NCBI GenBank assembly: GCA_022647765.1
Contig: JALCLH010000005.1
Coordinates: 177,216-241,215 of the forward strand
Source: Acidipropionibacterium sp.
Lineage (GTDB): Bacteria > Actinomycetota > Actinomycetes > Propionibacteriales > Propionibacteriaceae
Length of the DNA: 64,000 bases
Direction: 5' to 3'
Below, one piece after another: positions 10,520 through 19,314 of this stretch. Every line of letters begins with the position of its first letter. Within the stretch, counting starts at the first letter, position 1. The translations under genes were made by a program, and so were the position numbers. The notes beneath the pieces were generated by a model. That model searched no databases. It was given only the letters and a program-made list of their open reading frames with translations, and had not been told where the DNA came from.

Positions 10520-11938
10520 TCAAGGCCTCGAGCGTCGCACGAAGAAGGACAGTACGGCAGGGACGACCGCGACGGCGACGGCGATCGTGATTGCGCTGCG
10601 CATCCCGGCGGCCTCAGCGGCCAGGGACGCGACGCCACGGTTCGCCGCCGAGGCCGTCGCCGTGGAGAGCACGGTGACGAACAGAGCGGTCCCGGTGGCC
10701 CCGGCGATCTGCTGGGCAGTGTTCGTGATGGCGCTCCCATGGGAGTACAGCCTGGCCGGAAGGCTGCCCAGCGCAGTAGTGAGAAGTGGTGTGGTCACGA
10801 AGGCGAGGGCGACGTTGAGGACGGTGTAGATCAGGACGACCGCCATCACCCGGGTGTCTGTGCCGATCCGGGTCAGCGCTGCGTAGCAGGCGAGGATGGC
10901 GATCGTGCCGGGAATCACCAGGGGGCGGGGGCCGATCTTGTCGAAGAGCCTGCCGACCACCGGAGCGGCGATGCCCTGGAGAACGCCGCCTGGAAGCATG
11001 ACGAGCCCGGTCTTCAGCGTGCTCAGGCCGAGGACGTTCTGCAGGTACAGGGGGAGGAGGATCAGCGTCCCGAACAGTGCGCACATCGTGAGCAGGACCA
11101 TGACCACCGGCAGCGTGAACCCTCGGGTCTGGAACGGCCGGAGGTCCAGGAGCGCCTGATCCGAGCGCTGCAGGCGGATCTGACGGACAACGAAGAGCGC
11201 GACGGCTACGGCACCGACCGACAGAGGCACCAGCGGAGGGAGCAGGGGGTGGCCGGCCTCGGCCTCTCCGATGCTGCTCAGCCCGAACACGAGTCCACCG
11301 AATCCGAGGGTGGACAGTGCGATCGACGTGAGGTCGAAGCGGACCGGTCGTGTCTCACTGACGTTGCGGACCATGAAGGCTCCGAGCACCAGAGCTGCGA
11401 GCGCGATCGGCGTCATGAGGACGAAGAGCCATCGCCAGCTCAGAGACTCGAGCACCAGGCCCGAGATCGTCGGGCCGATCGCCGGAGCGACGGAGATCAC
11501 AATCGAGATCAATCCCATCATCCGGCCGCGCCGGTGGACCGGTACGAACGTCATGACCGTGGTCATCAGCAGCGGGATCATCAGGGCGCTGCCGGCCGCC
11601 TGGATGACGCGGGCGGTCACCAGAACGCCGAACCCGGGAGCAACGGCGGCGAGCATCGTCCCTGCGGTGAACAGGGAGAGCGCCGTGAAGAAGACGCCGC
11701 GCGTGCTGAAGCGGTCCAGCACCGAGCCGGTGATCGGGATGACCACCGCCATGGTCAGCATGAAGGCCGTGGTCAGCCACTGCGCGGTGGTCGCTGTGAT
11801 GTCCATCTCCGCCATGAAGCGCGGAAGAGCCACGCTCATCACCGTCTCGTTGAGGACGGTGACGAATGTCGATCCGATGAGCAGTGCGATGACTCCGTTG
11901 ATCCCCGGTGTCTCCGCGCCTCTTCCGGTGACGCTCAT
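10520..11938 (-). CDS. MFS drug transporter, DHA2 (EmrB/QacA) type
   Basis: 472 residues with about 14 membrane helices. Motif A region GSVLDRFSTRGVF, motif C (GPTISGLVLE, the SISVAPAIGPTISG antiporter signature) and the WRWLFVLMTP segment define the 14-helix DHA2 multidrug efflux group. The ribosome site GGGAGGGG lies just upstream of the ATG. It diverges from the tetR-type gene at 12059 and the spacer holds a perfect palindrome, so repression by that regulator is very likely. Confidence 0.92.
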   Translation of the reverse strand: MSVTGRGAETPGINGVIALLIGSTFVTVLNETVMSVALPRFMAEMDITATTAQWLTTAFMLTMAVVIPITGSVLDRFSTRGVFFTALSLFTAGTMLAAVAPGFGVLVTARVIQAAGSALMIPLLMTTVMTFVPVHRRGRMMGLISIVISVAPAIGPTISGLVLESLSWRWLFVLMTPIALAALVLGAFMVRNVSETRPVRFDLTSIALSTLGFGGLVFGLSSIGEAEAGHPLLPPLVPLSVGAVAVALFVVRQIRLQRSDQALLDLRPFQTRGFTLPVVMVLLTMCALFGTLILLPLYLQNVLGLSTLKTGLVMLPGGVLQGIAAPVVGRLFDKIGPRPLVIPGTIAILACYAALTRIGTDTRVMAVVLIYTVLNVALAFVTTPLLTTALGSLPARLYSHGSAITNTAQQIAGATGTALFVTVLSTATASAANRGVASLAAEAAGMRSAITIAVAVAVVPAVLSFFVRRSRP

Positions 11939-11993
11939 CTCTCTCCCCTCCCTCCGGCGGCGATGCGCACGGACGCCGATATGGCATTAGCCG

Positions 11994-12020
11994 CCAACAT
12001 GGCAGTAACTGCCATGTTGG
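11994..12020. promoter_or_regulatory. 27-base perfect palindrome, probable TetR-family operator
   Basis: CCAACATGGCAGT (11994-12006) is mirrored exactly by ACTGCCATGTTGG (12008-12020) around one central A. It lies 56 bases before the MFS start and 39 bases before the regulator start, in the divergent promoter region. The length and symmetry suit a TetR dimer or pair of dimers. Binding is inferred. Confidence 0.8.
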
Positions 12021-12058
12021 GCAGGTAGAGTGTAGACGCTCGGAGGAGAGGACGACGA

Positions 12059-12691
12059 ATGCGACAGGATCAGTGCTCGGGGGTCCCGGCATCCGACCTG
12101 CGCACCAGACGACGCCGGCAGTTGGTGTCGGACATTCATCTGGCTGCGTTGGAGCTCTTCGAGCGCGACGGCTTCGCCGATACCACCGTCGAGGACATTG
12201 CTCGCGCCGCTGGTGTCTCCTCGCGGACCTTCTTCCGCTGCTTCGCGACGAAGGAGGACGCCGTCCTCGTCGGGAATCGTATCCTCGACGAGGCGGTCGA
12301 CAGTCTTTTCCTGCCCGATGAGAACGACGCCGATGATGCGCTGAGACTGCTCGAGAGCGCGTACTCGCACCATATTGAGACCCTCAGAGGCGCAGACTCC
12401 GGGACGATACGGTCCGCTCAATCACTCATCGACAGGGAGCCCGCGCTCCGCCACGCGGCTGCGGCGCGTGACGCGGAGACGCTCCGCCACCTCCGTGACA
12501 GGCTGGCGGAGGCCCGCCCCGATCTGGATGCACTGACAGTCCAGCTCGTTGTCGAGATCGCGGCGGCCACGTTGCGGGCCGCACTGGAATGCTGGCGCGC
12601 CGACGAGAAGGCGACCACCGCCGACGATCTTGCCGGGCTCTACCGGCGGGCGCGCGAACTCCTGCGCGACATCGTCCATACCCCGGTGTGA
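12059..12691 (+). CDS. TetR-family transcriptional regulator
   Basis: 210 residues. The N-terminal three-helix DNA-binding domain is clear at about 20-70: AALELFERDGFADTTVEDIARAAGVSSRTFFRCFATKEDAV. The C-terminal domain is helical and belongs to the broad class of ligand-binding TetR domains seen with efflux pumps. It is divergent from the DHA2 pump with a perfect palindrome between them, so the pair is likely a self-contained drug-responsive efflux unit. Confidence 0.93.
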   Translation: MRQDQCSGVPASDLRTRRRRQLVSDIHLAALELFERDGFADTTVEDIARAAGVSSRTFFRCFATKEDAVLVGNRILDEAVDSLFLPDENDADDALRLLESAYSHHIETLRGADSGTIRSAQSLIDREPALRHAAAARDAETLRHLRDRLAEARPDLDALTVQLVVEIAAATLRAALECWRADEKATTADDLAGLYRRARELLRDIVHTPV

Positions 12692-12716
12692 CCGTGCGCT
12701 GCAGTCGGCCCGGAAC

Positions 12717-13250
12717 TCAGTGCGTCTGCTCGATAGTGGTGGAACGTGGGCCGCTCCACCCCTTGAGGACTGAGACGTCGCCGTCGATCCGGCCGATTCG
12801 CACGATGCCGGTGAACCGGGGGACGTCGGAGTGGTAGAGGACGACGGCTCTCGAGGGCGCGAAATAACCGATGGTGCCGGCCGGGGCGCTCTCCCCGCGG
12901 GGCATCCCCTTCATCGTCAGCGGGGTGGGGGGCTCGGCGAGCACCTCCTGGCCGCCGTAGTCGGAGAAGTCCAGAGTGAGCGGCAGCTGCGCGATGAGGG
13001 ACTGCGCCGCAGGATTGTCGTACAACACGGCGCTCAGCGTCTGGCCATCGACCGTGATGCGGATCGGAGTGTCGGACATGGTCTCTCCTGACGGTTGTTC
13101 GGATGAGGTCGCCGATGCCGACCCGGCGGGCGCGCTCGTCGATGAGGACCGGGCCGTGCCATTCGAGGAGGAGCAGGCCCCCTGGCTGAGAGCGGCTGCG
13201 ACGAGCACTGCGGCGGTGAGTCTGCGCGCCCAGAGTGCTGCATGGTTCAT
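12717..13250 (-). CDS. Cyclophilin-like-fold lipoprotein (copy 1)
   Basis: 177 residues with a lipoprotein signal ending LSQGAC (Cys26 predicted lipidated), a Ser/Thr/Ala linker, and a cyclophilin-like domain from about 60: IRITVDGQTLSAVLYDN, then LIAQLPLTLDFSDYGG, GTIGYFAPSRAVVLYH and RIGRIDGD. The domain is common in extracytoplasmic proteins found beside flavodoxins; no isomerase residues can be assigned. It converges on the TetR gene and diverges from the flavodoxin gene at 13405. Two relatives lie at 15436 and 16123. Confidence 0.82.
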   Translation of the reverse strand: MNHAALWARRLTAAVLVAAALSQGACSSSNGTARSSSTSAPAGSASATSSEQPSGETMSDTPIRITVDGQTLSAVLYDNPAAQSLIAQLPLTLDFSDYGGQEVLAEPPTPLTMKGMPRGESAPAGTIGYFAPSRAVVLYHSDVPRFTGIVRIGRIDGDVSVLKGWSGPRSTTIEQTH

Positions 13251-13404
13251 GGCTTGCCACTGTAGATAGGCGTGTGGCCTCGAGGGAGTCTCTCGTGGTA
13301 CCCCTCACGTCCGGGCCTCCCAGTGAGGGGATCGGGACGGTTCACTGGGCATCAGCGCAGGGTGCCATCCCGTCCTGTCTGCCTACTGCTGATGGAGGTC
13401 CATC

Positions 13405-14115
13405 GTGAGAGGACGACGCAAGTTCGGGGTGCTGGTCGGAGTTCTTGCGGTGGTCTTCGCCGTGCTCACCAGCATCAACATCGGTCAGGCCCGTTCGGTC
13501 AGACCGGCCGAACGGGGCCCGATCGCAGCCCACTCCGCGGCCTCCGGCTCCGGCGCACCGGCATCGGCCTCACGCTCCTCGGGGACGCCCGGCGGCGGGG
13601 GAGTCCTCATCGTGTACTTCTCCCGGTCCGGCTCTCACTACGGTGGACGCAATTTCAAGGTCGGCAACACCGCCCATGTCGCCCAGTTCATCCACCAGCG
13701 GGTCGGCGGCGATCTCTACCAGATCGTGCCGGCGGTGCCCTATCCGGAGGACTACGACCAGACCGTCGAACAGGCGCGCAAGGAGCAGGAGGACGGCGTC
13801 CATCCCAAGATCGCCGGCGAACAGCCCGACACCGACCGCTACTCGACCATCTTCCTCGGCTACCCGATCTGGTGGGGCGAACAACCCATGATCGTGCAGA
13901 CCTTCATGCAAGACCACAACCTCAACGGCAAAACGGTCATCCCGTTCACCACCGACGAGGGCTCGGGCTGGGGGAACTCCCTGGATGTGCTCAAGCAGTA
14001 CTACCCGCAGGCGAGAATCCTCGACGGCTTCGAGAAGCGCGGCAACGACGTCGCCGACGACCTCGACGGCACCCAGCGCCAGGTCAACGACTGGCTCGAG
14101 GGGCTGGGGTACTGA
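13405..14115 (+). CDS. Exported/membrane-anchored flavodoxin
   Basis: 236 residues. Residues 7-26 are a hydrophobic signal or anchor segment, followed by a Ser/Ala/Gly linker, then a flavodoxin fold from about 67. The phosphate loop is VYFSRSGSHYGG, and GYPIWWGEQP and TTDEGSGWGNS are the FMN-ring loops. Together these match the flavodoxin_4 type. An electron carrier outside the membrane needs a redox partner there, and the next gene, 1 base downstream, is a membrane flavocytochrome. The cluster suggests electron delivery across the membrane. Confidence 0.88.
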   Translation: MRGRRKFGVLVGVLAVVFAVLTSINIGQARSVRPAERGPIAAHSAASGSGAPASASRSSGTPGGGGVLIVYFSRSGSHYGGRNFKVGNTAHVAQFIHQRVGGDLYQIVPAVPYPEDYDQTVEQARKEQEDGVHPKIAGEQPDTDRYSTIFLGYPIWWGEQPMIVQTFMQDHNLNGKTVIPFTTDEGSGWGNSLDVLKQYYPQARILDGFEKRGNDVADDLDGTQRQVNDWLEGLGY

Positions 14116-14116
14116 C

Positions 14117-15388
14117 ATGACGCGATCACTTCTGTTCTACGCGGCGGCCCTGCTGTTCCCGCTGCCCCTCGTCGCCATCCTCAATACCCAGCTCACCGAC
14201 GCCGCCAGGGTGAGGATGGTCATATCCCTGGGCCTGATCGCCTACTGCTGGTGGCTGGCCGCGATTCTGCTGAGCGTGCGCCCCACCTGGCTCGACCGGT
14301 GGGTCGGGCTTCCCCAGATCTACGCCCTCCACGGATCGCTGGGCATCGCGGCACTTGTGGTCGCCTACCTGCACATCGACAACAACTACGCCCACAACAT
14401 GCTGGCGCGCGATGTTGGCAACTGGGCGTTCTACCTGTCGCTGGGCGTCGCGGCCTACTCGATCCTGTTCATGAGCGGATGGCTCGCCGATCGTCTGCTG
14501 CTGGTCGCCCGCATCAAGCGCGGTCTCGAACGGCTCCTCGACCACCGGATCGCGGTCTGGCTGCACCGCCTGAACCTCGTCGCGGTGGCGCTCATCGCCG
14601 TGCACGTCCATCTCATCGTCCAGATCAACCGGCATCTCGTATTCATGATCGCCTTCGACCTGGTCACCCTTGCGGTGCTGGGCGTCTACGCCTGGAAGAA
14701 GTGGATCGCCCCGGACTCCTTCCTCACCGGAACCGTGCGGGAGAACCGGGCACTCAACGCCTCGACGCGTCAGGTCGCCATCGCGCTCGACGAGCCGTCC
14801 TCGCGCATCCGGCCCGGCGACTTCTTCTTCCTCCGTTTCGAGACCGACGGCATTCCCCGGGAGCGGCATCCGTTCTCCCTGACCGGAGACGACCAGGGCC
14901 TTGCCACGTTCACGATCCGCCAGATCGGCGACTTCACCCGGGCGGTGCCCCAGGTGCCGGTGGGCACCCGGAGCCGGCTCGAAGGCCCGTTCGGCCGCTT
15001 CGACGGGATCTTGAAGGAGACGCCGGCACAGATTCCGTTGGTGTTCATCGGGATGGGTGCGGGCGTGGCACCTCTGCTGAGTCTTGCTGCCGGGTACGCC
15101 GGTGATCGGGCGATCACGTTGCTGTGGTCGGTCCATCGTGACGATGACGCCTACTACCGCAGCCTCATCGAGGACTTCGAGAACGCGAACCCTGACCGGT
15201 TCGACGCCCATATCCAGGTCGGGCGATTCACCCGGGATCGTCTCGCCGCGCTGCTGAGCGCCGAGCAGATCGGCAAGGCCCAGTTCGTCGTTGTCGGTCC
15301 CGCTCAGGCGGTCCTGGCCGCCCAGCGTCACCTCCGCCGACTCGGCGTCTCCCATCGGCGCATTCACCATGAACGCCTCACCATGTGA
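14117..15388 (+). CDS. Ferric-reductase-like membrane flavocytochrome (FAD/NAD-binding)
   Basis: 423 residues. About six membrane helices occupy residues 1-195, with two His pairs spaced as in ferric reductase/NOX b-haem proteins: His72/His86 and His150/His163. Residues about 205-320 are the FAD-binding barrel with the HPFSLTG motif at 251-257. The C-terminal NAD-binding domain has GMGAGVAPLLSL. It would move electrons from cytosolic NAD(P)H via FAD and two haems to the outer face. Its start follows the flavodoxin stop by 1 base, implying translational coupling. Confidence 0.88.
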   Translation: MTRSLLFYAAALLFPLPLVAILNTQLTDAARVRMVISLGLIAYCWWLAAILLSVRPTWLDRWVGLPQIYALHGSLGIAALVVAYLHIDNNYAHNMLARDVGNWAFYLSLGVAAYSILFMSGWLADRLLLVARIKRGLERLLDHRIAVWLHRLNLVAVALIAVHVHLIVQINRHLVFMIAFDLVTLAVLGVYAWKKWIAPDSFLTGTVRENRALNASTRQVAIALDEPSSRIRPGDFFFLRFETDGIPRERHPFSLTGDDQGLATFTIRQIGDFTRAVPQVPVGTRSRLEGPFGRFDGILKETPAQIPLVFIGMGAGVAPLLSLAAGYAGDRAITLLWSVHRDDDAYYRSLIEDFENANPDRFDAHIQVGRFTRDRLAALLSAEQIGKAQFVVVGPAQAVLAAQRHLRRLGVSHRRIHHERLTM

Positions 15389-15435
15389 TCGGCGCCGACC
15401 AGCCTCCCAATCTCCCCTTCAGGAAAGGCCCAACC

Positions 15436-16032
15436 ATGCCACGCACATCCATCCTCATGCGCTCGATCCTCGTGGGCGCCCTGGTAGCCGGGCTCGGCCT
15501 GGCCGGTTGCTCGTCCTCGGAGACAGCGGGTGCTCAGTCCGCGCCGTCGAGCGCCTCCACCTCGGCGTCCGCGCCGGGGGAGGCCTCGCCCGCGGCGACC
15601 ACGAGTCCCGCGAGTTCGGGCTCCGTGGACTGGACGAAGAAGATGGCCACCCGAAAGCCCTACGAGAACCCTACGAAGGTCACGCTCACGGTGGGTGACA
15701 CCGTCATCCCGGCGACCCTCAACGACTCCGTCTCCGCACGAGACCTGATTTCACGGCTGCCGTACACGATCACCTTGCAGCGCTACAGCCACGACTACTG
15801 CGCCTCGATGCCCGACCCGCTCAAGTACGATCGCGCGGACGTTCACGCCGGATGGCTCGACGGCGATATCGACTTCGCACTGACGGCCAACTACTTCACG
15901 ATCCTTTTCGAGGATGAGGCGACATCATCCCAGTTCGACGATCAGGTCAACATCGGACGTATCGAAGGGCCGCTGTCCCAGATCCGCGATCTGCCCCAGG
16001 AGATCAAGCTCACGGTCGCCCTGGACAAGTGA
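15436..16032 (+). CDS. Cyclophilin-like-fold lipoprotein (copy 2)
   Basis: 198 residues from ATG 15436, preceded by AGGAAAGG. Lipobox LAGC, then a long Ser/Ala/Pro linker, then the cyclophilin-like domain (VTLTVGDTVIPATLNDSVSA, DLISRLPYTITLQRY, GDIDFALTANYFTILFE, NIGRIEGPLSQI). It lies 47 bases after the flavocytochrome on the same strand, so the order is flavodoxin, flavocytochrome, lipoprotein. It differs from copies 1 and 3 by an extra Cys/Tyr-containing loop (RYSHDYCASMPD). Confidence 0.82.
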   Translation: MPRTSILMRSILVGALVAGLGLAGCSSSETAGAQSAPSSASTSASAPGEASPAATTSPASSGSVDWTKKMATRKPYENPTKVTLTVGDTVIPATLNDSVSARDLISRLPYTITLQRYSHDYCASMPDPLKYDRADVHAGWLDGDIDFALTANYFTILFEDEATSSQFDDQVNIGRIEGPLSQIRDLPQEIKLTVALDK

Positions 16033-16044
16033 CCGGTGCGTTCA

Positions 16045-16084
16045 AAGCGGCTCCTGCCACCGCAATCGGTGGCAGGAGCCGCTT
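16045..16084. terminator. Strong intrinsic terminator, bidirectional
   Basis: An 18-base perfect stem (AAGCGGCTCCTGCCACCG at 16045-16062 and its complement at 16067-16084) has a 4-base loop and is followed by a pyrimidine-rich tract. It separates convergent genes. Confidence 0.9.
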
Positions 16085-16122
16085 CTTCTTCGTAACCGAG
16101 TATTTGCTCCGCCGACTCCGCC

Positions 16123-16740
16123 TCAGCGCACGATCTCGACGGCGACTCGCGACCCGTCCAGAGCTTCGAGCTGATCCTGAGTGGCCCGATAGGTGCCCAG
16201 ATGCAGCACATCGGCGGAATATCCGGGATGTGCGTTGTAGTAGAAGATGATGTTGCCCCAGGGCTTGTAGTAACTGAAATCGCCGTTCTTCGGCGAGGAA
16301 CCAGGCGTATTTCCGACATTGAGACGGCGTGGGAGATAGGCGATCTTCTCGCTGTTGCTGAAGTCCTCGAACTCCAGTGTCGATGGAATCTTCGACAGGA
16401 AGTCTCGGGCTGCCGGGGTGTCCCGATCGATGGTCACGTCAATGCGCGTCGAACCTGTGGTGAATCGGACCACCGCCCCGACGACGCTGGTGCTCCTCGG
16501 GGCGGCTGCGGTCGAGGGTGCGGGTGTGCTGGCGCTGGCCGGAGCCGAAGGTGTCGCGGAGGCCGTGGAGGGGGCTGCCGACGGCGAAGTGGGAGAAGGC
16601 GAGGTTGCCGAGGGCGAGGCGGATCCGCTCGACGACGAAGCGGCGGAGGGAGTGCTGCCCGGGGACGAGGGTCCGGCGGAACAGCCCGCGAGAAGAGCGG
16701 CGCCGGCGATGGCAGTTGCGAGGGGAGCGATGGCTCTCAT
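16123..16740 (-). CDS. Cyclophilin-like-fold lipoprotein (copy 3)
   Basis: 205 residues. Lipobox LLAGC with Cys20 predicted lipidated. A very long Ser/Pro/Ala/Thr linker runs to about residue 80. The cyclophilin-like domain follows: VRFTTGSTRIDVTIDRDTPA, DFLSKIPSTLEFEDF, GDFSYYKPWGNIIFYYN and LGTYRATQDQLEAL. It lies next to the Tat-exported hydrolase on the same strand, 38 bases downstream of the hydrolase stop. It is the third relative within 4 kb. Confidence 0.82.
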   Translation of the reverse strand: MRAIAPLATAIAGAALLAGCSAGPSSPGSTPSAASSSSGSASPSATSPSPTSPSAAPSTASATPSAPASASTPAPSTAAAPRSTSVVGAVVRFTTGSTRIDVTIDRDTPAARDFLSKIPSTLEFEDFSNSEKIAYLPRRLNVGNTPGSSPKNGDFSYYKPWGNIIFYYNAHPGYSADVLHLGTYRATQDQLEALDGSRVAVEIVR

Positions 16741-16777
16741 GAAGAGGACCTTTCTGGGCGAGGTTCAGGCCCGGATG

Positions 16778-17909
16778 TCAGAGACTGCGGTTGAAGAAGG
16801 ACGCGAGCCTCTCCCAGGGGATGAGGTTCACCCGGTCGTAGAGGTCCACATGGGTGGCTCCCGGAACGATGTGGAGCTCCTTCGGCCCTGTCAGCAGCTT
16901 GTACGCGTCCTCGCTGTAGTACCTGGAGTGCGCCTTCTCGCCGGCGATGAGCAGGACGGGGCGCGGAGCGATCAGCTCGACCTGGGTGAAGGGCGTGAAG
17001 CTGGTGATCGCCCCGGCACTCGTGAGACTCATCGCGGTGGACCGGGGATGGAATCCCCGTGGAGTGGCGTAGTAGGTGGCGAACTCATCGGCGGCGGCCT
17101 GCTGGGAGGGCTTGAGGGGCACGGCGTCTCCCATGCCGTAGCGCACCTTCCTTCCCGCCGCGGGCCTCCCTCCAGCGCTGTTCCGCGGCCTCGGCGAGGA
17201 TGCGGCGTCGTTCCGCGGGGGTGTTGACCTCGCTGGGAATGGGCGCATATCCCTGCCCCTCGCGGTAGGCGCGCCCGATGTCGTACATGCTGGAGGTGGC
17301 GATGGCCTTGATCCTCGGATCGATCTGTGCCGCGGCGAGCACGAACCCGCCACTGGCGCAGACCCCGATGACGCCGATGCGGTTCCGGTCGACGAAGGAC
17401 TGCGTGCCCAGATAGTCCACTGCGGCGCTGAAATCCTCCACGAAGGTCTCGGGGGAGGCGATGTGACGCGGACGTCCCCCGCTCTCCCCGTTGTATGAGG
17501 CGTCGAATGCGACCGTGACGAAGCCGCGCTCGGCCATCGTCTGGGCATAGAGCCCGGAGGTCTGCTCCTTGACGCCGCCGAACGGGTGGCCGACGATCAG
17601 CGCCCGGGCGGGCCTGCTCCGCCGGAGGTTCTTGGGCGAGTAGAGGTCGGCGACCAGCCTGATCCCCACCCGGTTGTTGAACGCGATCTTCTGGTGATCG
17701 ACCTTGTGGCTGCGCGGGAACGTCTTGTCCCAGCCCTTGTCGGCCGGGCGATCCTGGGCGTGAGCGACGGGAGGCGTGCCGGAGACCGCCAGGGCTCCGG
17801 CGGCGACGCCGGTTCCAGCCGCCATCTGGAGGGCCCTCCGCCGGCTTATCCCGCGGGCCGGGGTCCGGCTCTGAATGGTCGCGTCGTCTGCCGAGTGTGG
17901 TGAGATCAT
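16778..17909 (-). CDS. Tat-exported alpha/beta hydrolase (dienelactone-hydrolase-like), frameshifted
   Basis: The ATG at 17909 follows GGAAGG. Residues about 22-50 are a twin-arginine signal (SRRRALQMAAG, hydrophobic stretch, then AHAQD cleavage). The body is an alpha/beta hydrolase: GHPFGGVKEQ oxyanion region, the elbow GVCASGG with Ser as nucleophile, and in the second frame the acid/His region ending PGATHVDLYD. The frame changes near 17148; deleting one G from AAGGAAGGTGCGC on the coding strand restores a continuous protein. Such hydrolases recur near flavodoxin and cyclophilin-like genes. Confidence 0.85.
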
Positions 17910-18280
17910 GATGTCGCCTTCCGGTGCTCGAGAATTCTCGGTGCTCACCCGCCGCCGAGTGGCTGGGGCGGTGTTCCGGGGTCCGGATGCGTGGTGTTCT
18001 GCCGGTGGCCCCGGTTTGCGCTGTGTTTTCAGGCTTCCACGGCATCTGTCCGATCGGGAGTCCCTGTCGTTGGGGGTACTGGCGGAACCCCGCTTGTCAG
18101 CCGAAGACCTGCCCGCCGGAAGTGGGAAAGAGAGGGGCACTCGCAGGGTCTGGTTGTCCCTCTGCGCCGCGAATAGGCTGCGTAGCCGTCACTGCCGTGG
18201 ACTTTCAGGTCGTAGGCCGGACGCGGTGGCCGGTCGCAGCCTGCTCCACCAGAGAACGTGTGGGAGCAATTCAGCTATGA
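17910..18280. other. 371-base spacer; no gene seen
   Basis: Divergent leader between the Tat hydrolase and the NTF2-like gene. No ORF has convincing coding character. A segment at 18096-18113 resembles a cobalamin-riboswitch B12 box (ends AGACCTGCC), but the rest of the aptamer is not evident. GC-rich local inverted repeats are present near 18072-18095. Confidence 0.5.
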
Positions 18281-18694
18281 ATGAGAGATACGGGAATCGT
18301 GACGACAGCAATTCAGAGTATGGATCTTGTTCAGCGGTTCTACTTCTCTTCGGGTGCCCGGTCCGATATTGAGGAAGTGATGTCGAGAAGGGTGGTATGG
18401 GATATCACCCCGGGGTTCCCGGCGGCAGGTACCTACAGGGGTCTCGACGCCGTCCTCGGAGACTTCCTTCCACGGATAGGACAGGTGTTCTCCTCGATGA
18501 TCGCTCGCCCTCAGCGATTCGTGGCTGATGACCTGGGCCATGTCGCGGTGCTCGGCGTCTACACCGCGACGGTTCCGGACGGGAGGTCGGTCGAAGCGCG
18601 ATTCACCCACCTGTGGACCGTCGAGGACGGAAAGATCGTCCGCCTCGACCAGACCGCCGACACCAAGGTTCTTCACGAGATCCTGAAGGATTGA
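18281..18694 (+). CDS. NTF2-like/SnoaL-type protein
   Basis: Up to 137 residues with the cone-shaped NTF2 fold cadence: an N-terminal helix pair, WDITPGFPAAGTYRGLDAVLGDFLPRI, then strands YTATVPDGRSVEARFTHLWTVEDGKIVRLDQTADT. Proteins of this group are small-molecule-binding enzymes (isomerases, hydrolases, cyclases) or accessory domains. No clear ribosome site precedes the ATG at 18281; GTG 18299 or ATG 18320 are alternatives. It converges on the flavoprotein gene at 18703. Confidence 0.72.
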   Translation: MRDTGIVTTAIQSMDLVQRFYFSSGARSDIEEVMSRRVVWDITPGFPAAGTYRGLDAVLGDFLPRIGQVFSSMIARPQRFVADDLGHVAVLGVYTATVPDGRSVEARFTHLWTVEDGKIVRLDQTADTKVLHEILKD

Positions 18695-18702
18695 TCCTGT
18701 TC

Positions 18703-19242
18703 TCAGGCGGCCTCGTCGAGAATGTAGTCGATGTATTCCTTGGCACCCTGTTCCAGCTGAGCGTCGGTGAAATTCATGACGCCTTTCAAGAGGAATGGCG
18801 GTCGGTAGGTTATGCCGATGAGCCGACTGGTCGCATCGAACGGGGAGAGCAGCTCCTCGACGGAGTGGCCGACCGGGCCGGTCCCGGCGTAGTCCGCGGC
18901 CTGCGCGCCGACCGAGGCTGCGACGATCAGCTCCTTGCCGTGCAAGGCGTCTCCGGCCGAGCCGTAGGCCCAGCCGTACTCGAGGACCTGATCCTCCCAT
19001 TCCTTCACCAGCGATGGGCTGCTGTACCAGTAGAACGGGAATTGCAGCACGATCCGATCGTGCTGCTCCATGACCGCATGTTCGCTGGCGACATCGATAT
19101 GGCCGTTTCCCCACAGCCCGTACTCATCGCGCACGGTGACTTCGCGGCCGTCGTCGGCGGCTTTCTGCGCCTCCTGCATCAGCCGGCGGTTGATGCGAGA
19201 CCGGCTGAGATTCGGATGGAATACCAGAACGAGTGTTTTCAA
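18703..19242 (-). CDS. NAD(P)H:quinone-oxidoreductase-like flavodoxin-fold protein
   Basis: About 179 residues from a TTG at 19242, chosen because AGAAAGGA lies 7 bases upstream; an ATG at 19269 would add nine residues. It matches the flavodoxin_2/KefF-type family: LVFHPNLSRSRINRRLM, then IVLQFPFYWYSSPSLVKEWEDQVL and the GKELIVAASVGA loop. These FMN or FAD enzymes reduce quinones or electrophiles with NAD(P)H. It is divergent from nothing close but neighbours the second MmyB-type regulator on the same strand. Confidence 0.85.
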   Translation of the reverse strand: MKTLVLVFHPNLSRSRINRRLMQEAQKAADDGREVTVRDEYGLWGNGHIDVASEHAVMEQHDRIVLQFPFYWYSSPSLVKEWEDQVLEYGWAYGSAGDALHGKELIVAASVGAQAADYAGTGPVGHSVEELLSPFDATSRLIGITYRPPFLLKGVMNFTDAQLEQGAKEYIDYILDEAA

Positions 19243-19314
19243 CAGTGTGTCCTTTCTGGACCCTGACATACGACGAGGACGGTGGTGGGGCCGATTGAGT
19301 CGCGAACCCTGTGT

